Virus record (IMG/VR): IMGVR_UViG_3300021142_000012
Span: 44,266-108,265 of that record
Direction: 5' to 3' (one strand)
Source: a virus
Length of the DNA stretch: 64,000 nucleotides
Shown here: positions 7,586 through 16,375 of the stretch, piece by piece
Numbering within the stretch: position 1 is the stretch's first letter
Layout: each line of letters starts with the position of its first letter
Notes under the pieces: generated by a model
The model's database searches: none
Told to the model about the DNA's origin: nothing
What the model saw: only the letters and a program-made list of their open reading frames with translations
Program-made: the position numbers and the translations under genes

Positions 7586-8254
7586 ATGGCTACATTAAAA
7601 CATGTAGGTAGAATTAAATCAACAGGCAAACGAGTAGTCGTTGCCTATAGAACACTACCTGGTGATGCGCATCACGCATTAGTAGTACTAACAGAAGGAC
7701 TAAGCGATAGTTATCACAATGCTCTTATTAGTGCTGTTGAAAGCAATGCTGGTCAAGAAGCAAACGAATTTGCTGAAGCAATGGATCGTACACAAACTCC
7801 AGATGGCTACAATATGCTACATGCATTCCATAGTCAAGGTAAACTAGTAAAACTACCTACAGCTGATGTTGAAATGTTGCCAAGTCCCGGAGTAACTGTA
7901 TTGTTAAGCGAATTGAATCAGATTATTGCTGAGCAACGCGGTGTTCCAGTAGACGAACTATCAGTTAAGCCAAGCGAAGCTGAATTAAAACGTCAAGCAA
8001 AAGCTACAGAAGCACGTACACGTGATCTCGGCGAACCAGCGGCTGCTGAAAGTGATACATCTAAAACAACTAGCTCAAGTATTAATGAGTCAATTGATCT
8101 TGATATCCCAGATAGCCCAACTGCTACTCCAGAATCAAGAGCAAAACAATATCGTAGTCAAGCTGACAAATTAGCTAAACAAGCGGCAGAGTTCCGTAGA
8201 AAAGCTGAAGAATTAGTTCCTACAGTTAAGAAGAAATCTAAAGACGCTGCTTGA
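7586..8254 (+). CDS. Conserved phage hypothetical protein with charged helical tail
   Basis: The 222-residue protein has an N-terminal alpha/beta domain (about 1-105) containing RVVVAYRTLPGDAHHALVV, a Ser/Thr/Asp-rich linker (about 145-180), and a Lys/Ala/Glu-rich helical tail (QADKLAKQAAEFRRKAEE). It begins one base after the previous stop with AGGA upstream. I associate the N-terminal domain with uncharacterised T4-like phage proteins; no function is known to me. Confidence 0.75.
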   Translation: MATLKHVGRIKSTGKRVVVAYRTLPGDAHHALVVLTEGLSDSYHNALISAVESNAGQEANEFAEAMDRTQTPDGYNMLHAFHSQGKLVKLPTADVEMLPSPGVTVLLSELNQIIAEQRGVPVDELSVKPSEAELKRQAKATEARTRDLGEPAAAESDTSKTTSSSINESIDLDIPDSPTATPESRAKQYRSQADKLAKQAAEFRRKAEELVPTVKKKSKDAA

Positions 8255-8256
8255 TA

Positions 8257-8577
8257 ATGACATCTAAGGGAAAAAATCTTCCCGAGGATGTCATAAAACA
8301 TTGGCCAGAAATATTTGGTGAGGTTCATTTAAATGTGATGCCTCTTAGGTATCTCCATACCGTTCTGGTTAATTTTAAGGATGGCAAAACTTGGGAAATT
8401 AAAATAACAGCCGCTGCTCGTAAAGAAGGGTGGGCTACCTTTGAAAAGACCTTAAGTGAACTTTGTAGAAGTTATGAATCTAGTATCGAAGATATTGATT
8501 TTAAATTAGACACAGATTTACTTAAAAAGCATGTCGAACAAAGCACACAACAATTTTTAAAGAAAAGAAAGTTATAA
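8257..8577 (+). CDS. Conserved T4-like phage hypothetical protein
   Basis: A 106-residue protein. I chose ATG 8257, two bases after the previous stop; an in-frame TTG at 8251 is possible but overlaps that stop. The sequence (KGKNLPEDVIKHWPEIFGEV and AARKEGWATFEKTLSEL) looks like a family I recall from many T4-like marine phages, where it has no assigned role. ThyX starts immediately after its stop. Confidence 0.75.
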   Translation: MTSKGKNLPEDVIKHWPEIFGEVHLNVMPLRYLHTVLVNFKDGKTWEIKITAAARKEGWATFEKTLSELCRSYESSIEDIDFKLDTDLLKKHVEQSTQQFLKKRKL

Positions 8578-9261
8578 ATGAATGTTCGATTACTCAGTTA
8601 CTCCCAACCCACACAGGAATTTGCAGATTTGGGCATCCAAGATGCGCAGGAACTCATTGCGTATTGCGCCCGTGTCAGCAATCCCAGCAATCAACTTAAC
8701 ACCGAAACATCAGCAAAACTCATCCAATACCTCATCAAACACCAGCACTGGAGCCCACTCGAAATGGTCTCAGCCTGTATTGAAATCACCACAACAAGAG
8801 ATATTGCAAGACAAATCCTTAGACATAGAAGCTTCAGTTTCCAAGAGTTCAGTCAGCGATATGCTGACCCTACTAAAGACTTGTCGTTTGTACTGCGAGA
8901 TGCGAGAAGACAAGATCTCAAAAATAGACAAAACTCCGTAGAGCTAGACTTAACGAATGATGCAGATCGATTCCTTGCTACGCAATGGGAAGAAATGCAG
9001 AAACGAGTTACTAGAGAATCATTAAATGCATATGAATGGGCTATTAGTGCTGGTATTGCTAAAGAGCAAGCACGTGCTGTATTGCCAGAAGGCTTAATTG
9101 AAAGTCGTTTATATATGAATGGTACACTGCGTAGCTGGATACACTTTATTGAGCTACGTTCAGCTAATGGCACACAAAAGGAACATCAAGAAGTTGCTAT
9201 TGCCTGTGCAAAAGTTATTGCTGAGATCTTTCCAATGACCACTGATCTTTTAGCCAAGTAA
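8578..9261 (+). CDS. thyX: Flavin-dependent thymidylate synthase ThyX
   Basis: This 227-residue enzyme makes dTMP from dUMP using methylene-tetrahydrofolate and FAD/NADPH, supporting phage DNA synthesis. The family signature RHR-x7-S is present as RHRSFSFQEFS (residues 82-92), followed by RY; HWSPLEM (57-63) matches the conserved H-x-SPLEH region. Length is typical. ATG directly follows the previous stop codon. The 5' third uses many C-ending codons while the 3' part is AT-rich like its neighbours, suggesting mosaic origin. The last 47 bases overlap the convergent minus-strand gene tail to tail. Confidence 0.95.
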   Translation: MNVRLLSYSQPTQEFADLGIQDAQELIAYCARVSNPSNQLNTETSAKLIQYLIKHQHWSPLEMVSACIEITTTRDIARQILRHRSFSFQEFSQRYADPTKDLSFVLRDARRQDLKNRQNSVELDLTNDADRFLATQWEEMQKRVTRESLNAYEWAISAGIAKEQARAVLPEGLIESRLYMNGTLRSWIHFIELRSANGTQKEHQEVAIACAKVIAEIFPMTTDLLAK

Positions 9262-10561
9262 AATCATTTATTTTAGAAAGTGCCACTGGATCAGTGGCAT
9301 TTCTTTCACCGTATTCTCTGCCTTGAATAGCACCCATATATGCATGAGCACCATATGGCACATCTTCATTTAATTGGCACCATGCATCTAATCGAGACAA
9401 TGCTTCTTCGTTATTAATTACTGCCAATTTACAACACTCTCTAAATGCACTGCGCCACGTACTAAATGAACTTGTATTAAATGCAGTAATATTACTTACA
9501 GTATCAACTACTTTAAATTTATTACTAATATTCATAGTCATATCCATCGTGCTTGTATTCATATCAATAGTAAGCTGTTTTGGAAATAACTTAACACCAC
9601 CGTATCCGTATTCTAAATTGTTAATAGGATTTCGGCTGCGCCAAACATGTACCATATTTTGATCATAGTACGGAACTTGATAATTGAAATCAAAGTCTTC
9701 AACTAGTTCTGCATCTGCATCGACTACCCAAAACATATTAGTAGTAGATAATTTAGCAGCTTCAATATGAGCATTATGTATTCCCACTACCCCGTTAATT
9801 CTGTGAATATTTCTGTGGGGTGATCTAGATTTTAATTTTTCAAAGTTGCTATCAGCAAACTCTTCATAATATGAGATAAAAACAATATCAAATAGATTAG
9901 GATCGCTAGCTATAATATCTATTTCTTTTTTGTTTATAAAAAATCGATTGTTTATTTCTCTACTAGTTATTTTATGTTTTTTTGGAACTAAGCATATACC
10001 GTCATAATATTCGCCATTGCGAAACACGTGTACTACTGTTTGATCATAATACGGCACTTGATAATCAAAATTAAAAGAGCTAGATACTATTAAATCATTC
10101 CATACAACCCAAAACATATTAGTTTTAGAACTAGCTAGTGCTGTTTGATATTCTTCAAATGTACTAACATAAAAAATATTATAGGGCTTTGGTATACTTG
10201 CTAGTATATCTACTTCTTTTTTGTTGATAAAAAATCTGTAGTCTAATTCTCTATTAGTTATTTTATTTAATTTTGGAACTAGGCATACTCCGTCGTAGTA
10301 CTTGCCGTTTCGAAATACATGAATAAATTCCTGGTCCCATTCGGGAACTTTGTATTCAAAATTAAAACTGTCTAGTATTTCTAAATTATCCCACACCACC
10401 CAAAACATTTTTGTAAATGCTTTTTTAACTGCCTGATCAAATGCTGTACGAATATTATCTGTAATTATGACACGTTTAATTAATGGAAATCTTTCTTGTA
10501 GCTTAGAAAAGGCAGCACGCGAGTGATCTGTATCAGAGCAAAGAAATATAATATCATACAC
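9215..10561 (-). CDS. Glycosyltransferase-like protein with three tandem domain repeats
   Basis: The 448-residue protein contains a unit of about 110 residues three times. Each has a strand ending in MFWVV, then FNF-Y-VP--DQ--VHV-R, then VCLVPK/VKLFPK and K-I-T. Only the third copy carries VVDADAELV, a DxD-type metal/nucleotide-sugar site; the first two read VVWDNL and VVWNDL and are probably inactive. The C-terminal part (TWRSAFRECCKLAVIN, CQLNEDVPYG) aligns with the next gene's protein (AWRAGFREGVKMSLD, CSVGTDVENG), so the two are paralogs. Likely membrane-free and cytoplasmic. Donor and acceptor unknown. The 3' end overlaps thyX by 47 bases. Confidence 0.72.
   Translation of the reverse strand: MYDIIFLCSDTDHSRAAFSKLQERFPLIKRVIITDNIRTAFDQAVKKAFTKMFWVVWDNLEILDSFNFEYKVPEWDQEFIHVFRNGKYYDGVCLVPKLNKITNRELDYRFFINKKEVDILASIPKPYNIFYVSTFEEYQTALASSKTNMFWVVWNDLIVSSSFNFDYQVPYYDQTVVHVFRNGEYYDGICLVPKKHKITSREINNRFFINKKEIDIIASDPNLFDIVFISYYEEFADSNFEKLKSRSPHRNIHRINGVVGIHNAHIEAAKLSTTNMFWVVDADAELVEDFDFNYQVPYYDQNMVHVWRSRNPINNLEYGYGGVKLFPKQLTIDMNTSTMDMTMNISNKFKVVDTVSNITAFNTSSFSTWRSAFRECCKLAVINNEEALSRLDAWCQLNEDVPYGAHAYMGAIQGREYGERNATDPVALSKINDFTWLKDQWSLERSQQ
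9281..9299 (+). terminator. Terminator hairpin for thyX within the convergent gene
   Basis: TGCCACTG (9281-9288), loop GAT, CAGTGGCA (9292-9299): 8 perfect base pairs followed by TTTCTTT on the plus strand. It lies 20 bases after the thyX stop but inside the coding region of the opposing gene. Confidence 0.65.
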
Positions 10562-11453
10562 GACGAATTATCCTCGGAGTATTTTGATATACTGTTTTAA
10601 AAAACTTACTACTATCTGGGTCGAGATCCGATATTTCTAACTTAGAGTTCTTGATAAGTTCTCGTCCATAAAATTTACATAAGTCGATTTGTGCGTCTAC
10701 GTCTTTCTGTTTATGATTATCATTCCAGTAGGTTGTTAAATATTCAAAATCGCGAACATTAGCATAGTCCCAATCCGTGCAGTTAGTTAAGTATGCACCT
10801 TCACGTGCTCCTAACATACTATAAAACCCATTTTCTACATCAGTGCCAACTGAACACCATACTAGGAGTCTATGATAATTTTGCCACCAAATAGTTTTAA
10901 GATCTTTTACCTTGGCACCTTGATCTAATGACATTTTTACACCTTCACGGAACCCTGCCCTCCATGCTTGGAATGGAGTAGCATTAGTATAACTTTCACT
11001 ATAATTTTCATTAAACTGATAGTATCGATCATCAAAACAAAACTCAACTAGACCCTTAGTGTCAGAGGGATCTGAATTTTCATGGGTTCGCATTTCATTT
11101 ACAAACTTACGAGTCCAAAGTTTTAAACCACCATTGCCGTACATGAGTCCGTTAACATGAACACGGCCGCACCAACTAAAAACATTTTCACTGGTTAATC
11201 CCAGTGCATCTAAGTCTATATTAACTTCTAAAAATTTAGGATCTACAATATTATCAGCATCTACAGTGACAAAGTATTCAGTTTCGCTAAGTGCGGCACA
11301 GGCTTTATGTGCGGCATCACTGCCTTTAACTCCGTGAACACGTTTAGCCCAGGGTGCTTTTGATAATAAATCTGCATAATTTTTCTCAGCATTTGGTTCA
11401 TCATAACTTAGAAATATAATGTCTTGTTCTATAATTTTAATTGGATCACTCAT
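10554..11453 (-). CDS. Glycosyltransferase-like phage protein
   Basis: The 299-residue protein opens with DIIFLSYDEPNAEKNY, then HGVKGSDAAHKACA and FVTVDADNIVD, a DxD motif (D-A-D) at about residue 70 typical of GT-A fold nucleotide-sugar binding. A second region (AWRAGFREGVKMSLD, WCSVGTD) is shared with the downstream paralog. Proteins of this kind are common in T4-like phages of aquatic bacteria. It overlaps both neighbours by 8 bases, indicating an operon. Target (host glycan, virion protein or DNA) is unknown. Confidence 0.75.
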   Translation of the reverse strand: MSDPIKIIEQDIIFLSYDEPNAEKNYADLLSKAPWAKRVHGVKGSDAAHKACAALSETEYFVTVDADNIVDPKFLEVNIDLDALGLTSENVFSWCGRVHVNGLMYGNGGLKLWTRKFVNEMRTHENSDPSDTKGLVEFCFDDRYYQFNENYSESYTNATPFQAWRAGFREGVKMSLDQGAKVKDLKTIWWQNYHRLLVWCSVGTDVENGFYSMLGAREGAYLTNCTDWDYANVRDFEYLTTYWNDNHKQKDVDAQIDLCKFYGRELIKNSKLEISDLDPDSSKFFKTVYQNTPRIIRRV

Positions 11454-12039
11454 TTACTATCCTTAATTTATAGCTTCTAAAAGCTATCTTTGAGCTAATT
11501 GAAATCTTAGTTATGTCTTGTTCTAATTTACTTTCAAATGGTACTTTTATTTTATCATTATTTACTAGCAGTTGCACATCTAATGGGATTGTTCTAATTA
11601 AAAAATCAAAGTCTGTTTCCAGTGTTACAAAAAATATCACAGTTGAAATAATCAAATTGTCATTAATAAATTTTTTATATACAGGATCCAAACTAATATA
11701 CCATGCTTGATCTGGGCTATTCCATTCAACAGTGCAATCTGTTTTTGCTTTCTTTTCTGTGATCCACTCGAATAGATTATTTTTGAAAGCATACCCTTGA
11801 TCTGTTTTCTGCACAATCGCAAACTCAGTCTTTCCATCAGCCGTACGCTTATTACCAACTAGATAATCACCAAACTTATATTCACCTGAAATAAACGGAT
11901 CGGCATCCTCACGTGTAATTTCAATATAATGTTGAAAGGTAGGATTCTTTGCATTTCCGACACAGAGAATTCCACCAGATTTTTTATCGTAGTGTAGATA
12001 AAATTTTATCGGTTCGACTTTATTTTTTCTTTTTGCCAT
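11446..12039 (-). CDS. Hypothetical protein in glycosyltransferase operon
   Basis: The 197-residue protein has a basic start (AKRKNKVEPIKFYLHYDKKS), a central domain with aromatic residues (WNSPDQAWYISLD) and a beta-rich C-terminus. No DxD motif or known family is visible. It overlaps the gene before it by 20 bases and the gene after it by 8, so it is part of the same transcript. Its pattern of beta strands could suit a virion-associated or carbohydrate-binding role, but that is a guess. Confidence 0.65.
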   Translation of the reverse strand: MAKRKNKVEPIKFYLHYDKKSGGILCVGNAKNPTFQHYIEITREDADPFISGEYKFGDYLVGNKRTADGKTEFAIVQKTDQGYAFKNNLFEWITEKKAKTDCTVEWNSPDQAWYISLDPVYKKFINDNLIISTVIFFVTLETDFDFLIRTIPLDVQLLVNNDKIKVPFESKLEQDITKISISSKIAFRSYKLRIVNE

Positions 12040-12871
12040 CTAATGTATTCTCTAATCTTGTAACTATTTCTTTACTTAAAAAATCTTTCTCTACATAGTG
12101 AAATAATTTAGTCTGTTTAATATTGCCTACTATTAAATTACCCTTGGTATTTAAAACAAACGGTACAGTATCTTGCCAAGTCGCTGGCAATGGTTGCCAA
12201 CCTTGTATAGCAGGTTTCATATGTATAAATTCTAACGGGCTAGATTCGTCTATAATATGCTGATGCCCACCCATTATTTCTATTGCGACTGCCGAAGCTA
12301 AATCCATACTTAACCAATTTTGATAATCCACAGGAGCAAACTTAGTCCATGACCATTCCCAATTATTACAGACAAATTCTAATACTTTATAAAACTCTAA
12401 TGCCAGTTGACTTTTCTTAAAATAATGTAATGCAAAATATGGATTAGTTAGATTATTTGAACGAAATGCTTTGCGATATACTGTATCATTTATTGTTTCT
12501 AATTTATAGTTTTTAATACGACTACAAAAGGATAAATCATGATTGCTACAATATTCCCACCAGCCATTGATATCTTCTAGCAGTAACATATCTGTATCTA
12601 GAACAATAGTTTCATGATACGGACTAGCATGAAATAATTTCCAACGATTCTCTACCTTCCATTTAGTATTAACTGCATCGTCACGGAATGGTATAGGAAT
12701 AATTTGATCAAATAATTTTTGGTACTTTTTAGGCACAGGATCGTTAGTAACTAGGCTAATATCAGTAACCGTTGACTGACTTATTTTTATACTAAGGGCT
12801 AATGCATAGGCCTGTTTAATATAATCAATACCTTCTGAGTTTTGTGCAAGAACTAGAAATCCTTTAGACAC
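12020..12871 (-). CDS. GT8-like glycosyltransferase
   Basis: The frame is open from ATG 12883, but a GGAGG site at 12877-12881 sits 5 bases before a GTG at 12871, and starting there makes the N-terminus (SKGFLVLAQNSEGIDYI) align with that of the upstream paralog (TVGAVIFAQNNSIIDYV). The 283-residue protein has the metal-binding DxD in ETIVLDTDMLLLED near residue 95 and a downstream region with APVDYQNWLSMDLASA, as in GT8-type galactosyl/glycogenin-like enzymes. It probably transfers a sugar from a nucleotide donor; acceptor unknown. It overlaps both neighbouring genes. Confidence 0.72.
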   Translation of the reverse strand: MSKGFLVLAQNSEGIDYIKQAYALALSIKISQSTVTDISLVTNDPVPKKYQKLFDQIIPIPFRDDAVNTKWKVENRWKLFHASPYHETIVLDTDMLLLEDINGWWEYCSNHDLSFCSRIKNYKLETINDTVYRKAFRSNNLTNPYFALHYFKKSQLALEFYKVLEFVCNNWEWSWTKFAPVDYQNWLSMDLASAVAIEIMGGHQHIIDESSPLEFIHMKPAIQGWQPLPATWQDTVPFVLNTKGNLIVGNIKQTKLFHYVEKDFLSKEIVTRLENTLDGKKKK

Positions 12872-13709
12872 CATAACCTCCATCTATATAACGTATAATG
12901 CTAGATTTGTTCATAACATGCACATCAGTATCTTCAATTTTTGCTGCTATATATTCGCCTAGATGTTTTTCTTTTTCAACTAGAAATTGCATCTTTTGAT
13001 CATTAATATCTAATAGTATATCTTTATCAATTGTGTAAAACATTTGTCCAGGTAAATCAGTAACGAACTCCCCGTTGGTTTTTCCATTCATTAAATGTAT
13101 AGCAATACTAAATGCTATATCATTCCTATACATTGCATTTTCTATGCTGTATAAAACTCTAAAATAAAACCAGTTTGATTTAATATAACTAATCAAATCA
13201 AAGAAAGATTTAATAATAGGATTCTTATCAAAAACAAAAACGGTAGCCCAATAAAATGGAATCGAATAACAATTTATCCTTTCAAATGCACTAGTGTCTC
13301 TCCATCCTGCTAAATCAAAACTTTTTCGATAGATTTGAAAATCGCTATCAGTATCTAATGCTAGTTTTAATATATTAGAATTAATAATATAGTCACTATC
13401 TAATACTAAGGTACGATCGTACGGTGTCAAATCATAAACACTATTGCGAGATAAATTTTTCCATTCTACCAGTTTAGCTGATAATGTTCCATCATAAAAC
13501 TTTTTGCTTGTTGGCTTTTCCGCAGGAATTTCAATTACTTGATCAAAGGGATGATCAGGGTACGTGTCGTTAAGATATTTTACATTATCTGTTATAAGAC
13601 TAACAGGGATGTTTAAAAATTTAGTCGCACGATTGGCTGCAAATATTGCAATTTTAACATAGTCAATAATTGAATTATTTTGAGCAAAAATTACTGCACC
13701 AACAGTCAT
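12864..13709 (-). CDS. GT8-like glycosyltransferase paralog
   Basis: The 281-residue protein resembles its downstream neighbour along its length: the N-terminal VIFAQNNSIIDYVKIA, then DRTLVLDSDYIIN with a D-S-D site near residue 105, then NDIAFSIAIHLMNGK. The GT-A type arrangement suggests a nucleotide-sugar transferase. It overlaps the 116-residue gene by 4 bases (ATGA) and the next gene by 8. Two related copies in one operon could have different sugar or acceptor preference. Confidence 0.7.
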   Translation of the reverse strand: MTVGAVIFAQNNSIIDYVKIAIFAANRATKFLNIPVSLITDNVKYLNDTYPDHPFDQVIEIPAEKPTSKKFYDGTLSAKLVEWKNLSRNSVYDLTPYDRTLVLDSDYIINSNILKLALDTDSDFQIYRKSFDLAGWRDTSAFERINCYSIPFYWATVFVFDKNPIIKSFFDLISYIKSNWFYFRVLYSIENAMYRNDIAFSIAIHLMNGKTNGEFVTDLPGQMFYTIDKDILLDINDQKMQFLVEKEKHLGEYIAAKIEDTDVHVMNKSSIIRYIDGGYGV

Positions 13710-14056
13710 AGCTCAACAATATCCTTAACTTTACGCTTGCTCTTTATTACTGTAAATTTAGCTGAATAATCATTTAACGCTTCAAAATATACAGCAGTTA
13801 TACTATCAAAAAATTCTTGAACATTGTCAATAACAACAGGAAAATTATTATCATCAACAAAAGGCAAATCATCAGTGTGACCTAAATCTAACGCTGTTTT
13901 AGTAAAGTTAATAAGACTAGGAGTTACTTTAAATGTTCCACCATTTTTGTAGTAGATACATTTTTGGTTAAACTCTTCTAAGATAATTCTTCTTTGATTT
14001 GATAGTGTAGCCATATAGCTAGCAACTTCAAATGCTTTTTCAATTCTTTCGTCCAT
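13706..14056 (-). CDS. Conserved T4-like phage hypothetical protein
   Basis: A 116-residue mostly helical protein (MDERIEKAFEVASYMATLSN, IILEEFNQKC). I recall close relatives near tail-fiber or glycosyltransferase genes in cyanophage-type T4-like phages, always without function. It is the first gene after a consensus sigma-70 promoter, so it heads the glycosyltransferase operon. Confidence 0.78.
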   Translation of the reverse strand: MDERIEKAFEVASYMATLSNQRRIILEEFNQKCIYYKNGGTFKVTPSLINFTKTALDLGHTDDLPFVDDNNFPVVIDNVQEFFDSITAVYFEALNDYSAKFTVIKSKRKVKDIVEL

Positions 14057-14076
14057 AGATAACTCCGTAATGTATC

Positions 14077-14105
14077 ATTGTACACTACAGTAATTAGCTT
14101 GTCAA
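14077..14105 (-). promoter_or_regulatory. Sigma-70 promoter for the glycosyltransferase operon
   Basis: On the minus strand: TTGACA (14105-14100), a 17-base spacer, TACAAT (14082-14077), 20 bases before the ATG at 14056. Eleven of 12 consensus positions match at optimal spacing. It separates this operon from the late tail-fiber genes upstream. Confidence 0.8.
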
Positions 14106-14128
14106 CCTATTAGAAGAAACTAAATTGA

Positions 14129-16327
14129 TTATAAATGGGCTGGATTCCAGGTACCAACTATTACTACAATTCCTGATCCACCAACTGATGAACTTACAGT
14201 TGCACCAGATCCGCCGCCACCGCCACCAGTATTGGCAGTACCATCGGCACCTAGACTAGTATTTGAACTAGATCCTGCGCCACCGCCATATCCACCGCTA
14301 GCACCACCTGAGTATGCTCCGCCACCGCCACCGACGTTAAACACAGATCCGTTAAAATTATAACTTACACCTGTACCACCTGTACCACCGCTACCTTGGC
14401 CTCCAGCACCACCACCGCCGCCACCAGATCCAGTAGCTCCTGCAAAACCTTGACCACTTGTACCAGCACCTCCAGCAGTACCGGCACCACCGCCACCAGA
14501 ACCACCACTCAATGCGCCACCGTCTGCACCGCCTCCACGTCCACCACCATAGGCAGTATAGCCAAAAGCTGAACTATTTCCGCCTGTGCTTGCACTTGCG
14601 CCACCATTACCAACTGTTATGGTATAGATTGTTCCCGGTGTAGCAGGAACACCAGTTTGATGTAATACGCCACCGGCGCCACCGCCGCCGCCACCACTTC
14701 CACCATTGCGACCACCACCACCACCACCTCCTACTACTAGTATTTCAAGATTGCCAACTAGGCTAGCAGGTGCTGTCCATGCTTGTGTAGAAGCCGAAGT
14801 AAATGTCTGTACCTGTGTCGATACATTAGAAGTGATAATATAAGAAATAGCGACTATTGCAGAGTTACCAGTTTGATCAGTCATACTTAGACTAAAATTA
14901 AAAGTACCGTAGGTCGTTGGCGTTCCGGTAATAGTTAATGTATTGATTCCCGATACAGTTGTTGGTAAGGTTATTCCCGGTGGCATTGTACCGCTAGATA
15001 ATGCAAATGTATAGGGTGCTTGACCACCAGAGGGGGTAAAGGTTTGGCTACTTGATACGTAACGAACTGCATTTACCGATGTAGGAGATAATCCAGTAAT
15101 AGTACTTACTGTGGTTATAAACTGAGAAGTTGTTGATGTTGCCGGAGGTAGTGCGTGCGATACATACGAACCTGTTGAATAATAGGCTTGCACATTACTA
15201 GTAACTATTCCGTCAACTACTTCGTCAATATTATAAGGAGAATTTTCACCTATTGAATTGTCTTCAAATAATACTGTAAAATATAAATTTGGGGCGATAT
15301 AATACGCTTGGATTTTATAATCATTAGCCGTGTAGGCTGCATCTGCAGAAGTACTCTTTGAAAATATTGTTTGAGCACTAGTTGTTAGCTGCTGAAAACC
15401 AATGTTAGATGTTGTACCAGATCCTGTACAGGTTGTGCTATTATAGTTAAAATATATAGTACCCATTCCAGTAAATATTGTATTCCACGATATATCTTTA
15501 CGATTGCTACTAGCACTAAATCCACCACCAGGTGCGGCTAATGTGGCGCTAAATTCTATCCTAGCACCTGCATTAAAAAATCCTCTGGCAGTGTTATCAT
15601 CTGCAAATGGGATCGTAACCGTATGTTGAATAGTACTGTTCCATCCTCCTCCATTTTGCAAAGCACCAAAGCTAAATGAACTATGACTGGCCATGTTAGT
15701 AGGCGGAACTGCTAGTCTGTTCGTTATGCAATCGTTGGCCATCGATAGGTATGCAGCTCGATCGGCATCTGTAATTTTATATCCTAGTGTTGTACTAGTT
15801 GTAGTATTATACGGCTCTGTTACTGTACTTCCTAAGTCAGTACCTGTTTGGTGCCAACGGCAACGTAACAAGTCTGATCTAAGATTGTGCCACTGTAGTG
15901 CTGATATTTTTGCATTAGCAGACACTTGACTACTACTAACTGACTGATTATAACCAAAAGTTTTATCGGCAACGCTTGTTATAGGATTAGTGCCGCCCAC
16001 TCCTAATACGGCTGCTACATATTGTTGTATTGTATTGTAATCGTTATTAACACTTGAAGATGGTACATTTCCTACTCCTGGGCCAAGTGTTGGGCCGGCG
16101 TCAGTAAATGTTATTGTTGCACCAGATGCAACAGTTCCAGCATTTACTACTGTTAGAGTTACTGTATTACCTACAATTGATTGTACTTTAGCACCAGATC
16201 CAATATTTGTACCGGCAACAGACATCCCAGGAAGAATTGGCTGTCCCAATACCTGGTTTACATTGATTGTATTACTACCGCTAGTTGATGTTTGTGTTGT
16301 AGTAGTTGTTACTATACGTGCCGTCAT
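14129..16327 (-). CDS. Tail adhesin with Ig-like domain and polyglycine-rich tip
   Basis: The 732-residue protein has four parts. Residues 1-75 are a beta module (TSGSNTINV...GMSVAG) that recurs in the giant tail protein. Residues about 78-400 are a paralog of the whole 299-residue protein encoded next door. About 412-505 is a putative Ig/cadherin-like domain (TFTPSGGQAPYTFALS, PPGITLP). About 525-732 is extremely Gly-rich with GGGGGG tracts ending in GGSGIVVIVGTW. Glycine-rich tips that pack as polyglycine-II helices are known in T4-type receptor-binding adhesins such as S16 gp38, so this is probably the host-range determinant at a fiber end. It is the last gene of the tail run. Confidence 0.75.
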   Translation of the reverse strand: MTARIVTTTTTQTSTSGSNTINVNQVLGQPILPGMSVAGTNIGSGAKVQSIVGNTVTLTVVNAGTVASGATITFTDAGPTLGPGVGNVPSSSVNNDYNTIQQYVAAVLGVGGTNPITSVADKTFGYNQSVSSSQVSANAKISALQWHNLRSDLLRCRWHQTGTDLGSTVTEPYNTTTSTTLGYKITDADRAAYLSMANDCITNRLAVPPTNMASHSSFSFGALQNGGGWNSTIQHTVTIPFADDNTARGFFNAGARIEFSATLAAPGGGFSASSNRKDISWNTIFTGMGTIYFNYNSTTCTGSGTTSNIGFQQLTTSAQTIFSKSTSADAAYTANDYKIQAYYIAPNLYFTVLFEDNSIGENSPYNIDEVVDGIVTSNVQAYYSTGSYVSHALPPATSTTSQFITTVSTITGLSPTSVNAVRYVSSSQTFTPSGGQAPYTFALSSGTMPPGITLPTTVSGINTLTITGTPTTYGTFNFSLSMTDQTGNSAIVAISYIITSNVSTQVQTFTSASTQAWTAPASLVGNLEILVVGGGGGGGRNGGSGGGGGGAGGVLHQTGVPATPGTIYTITVGNGGASASTGGNSSAFGYTAYGGGRGGGADGGALSGGSGGGGAGTAGGAGTSGQGFAGATGSGGGGGGAGGQGSGGTGGTGVSYNFNGSVFNVGGGGGAYSGGASGGYGGGAGSSSNTSLGADGTANTGGGGGGSGATVSSSVGGSGIVVIVGTWNPAHL

Positions 16328-16375
16328 GCGTTATCCTATACTGTCTAATTGTAGTTATCCCTGTAAAAGGATAAG

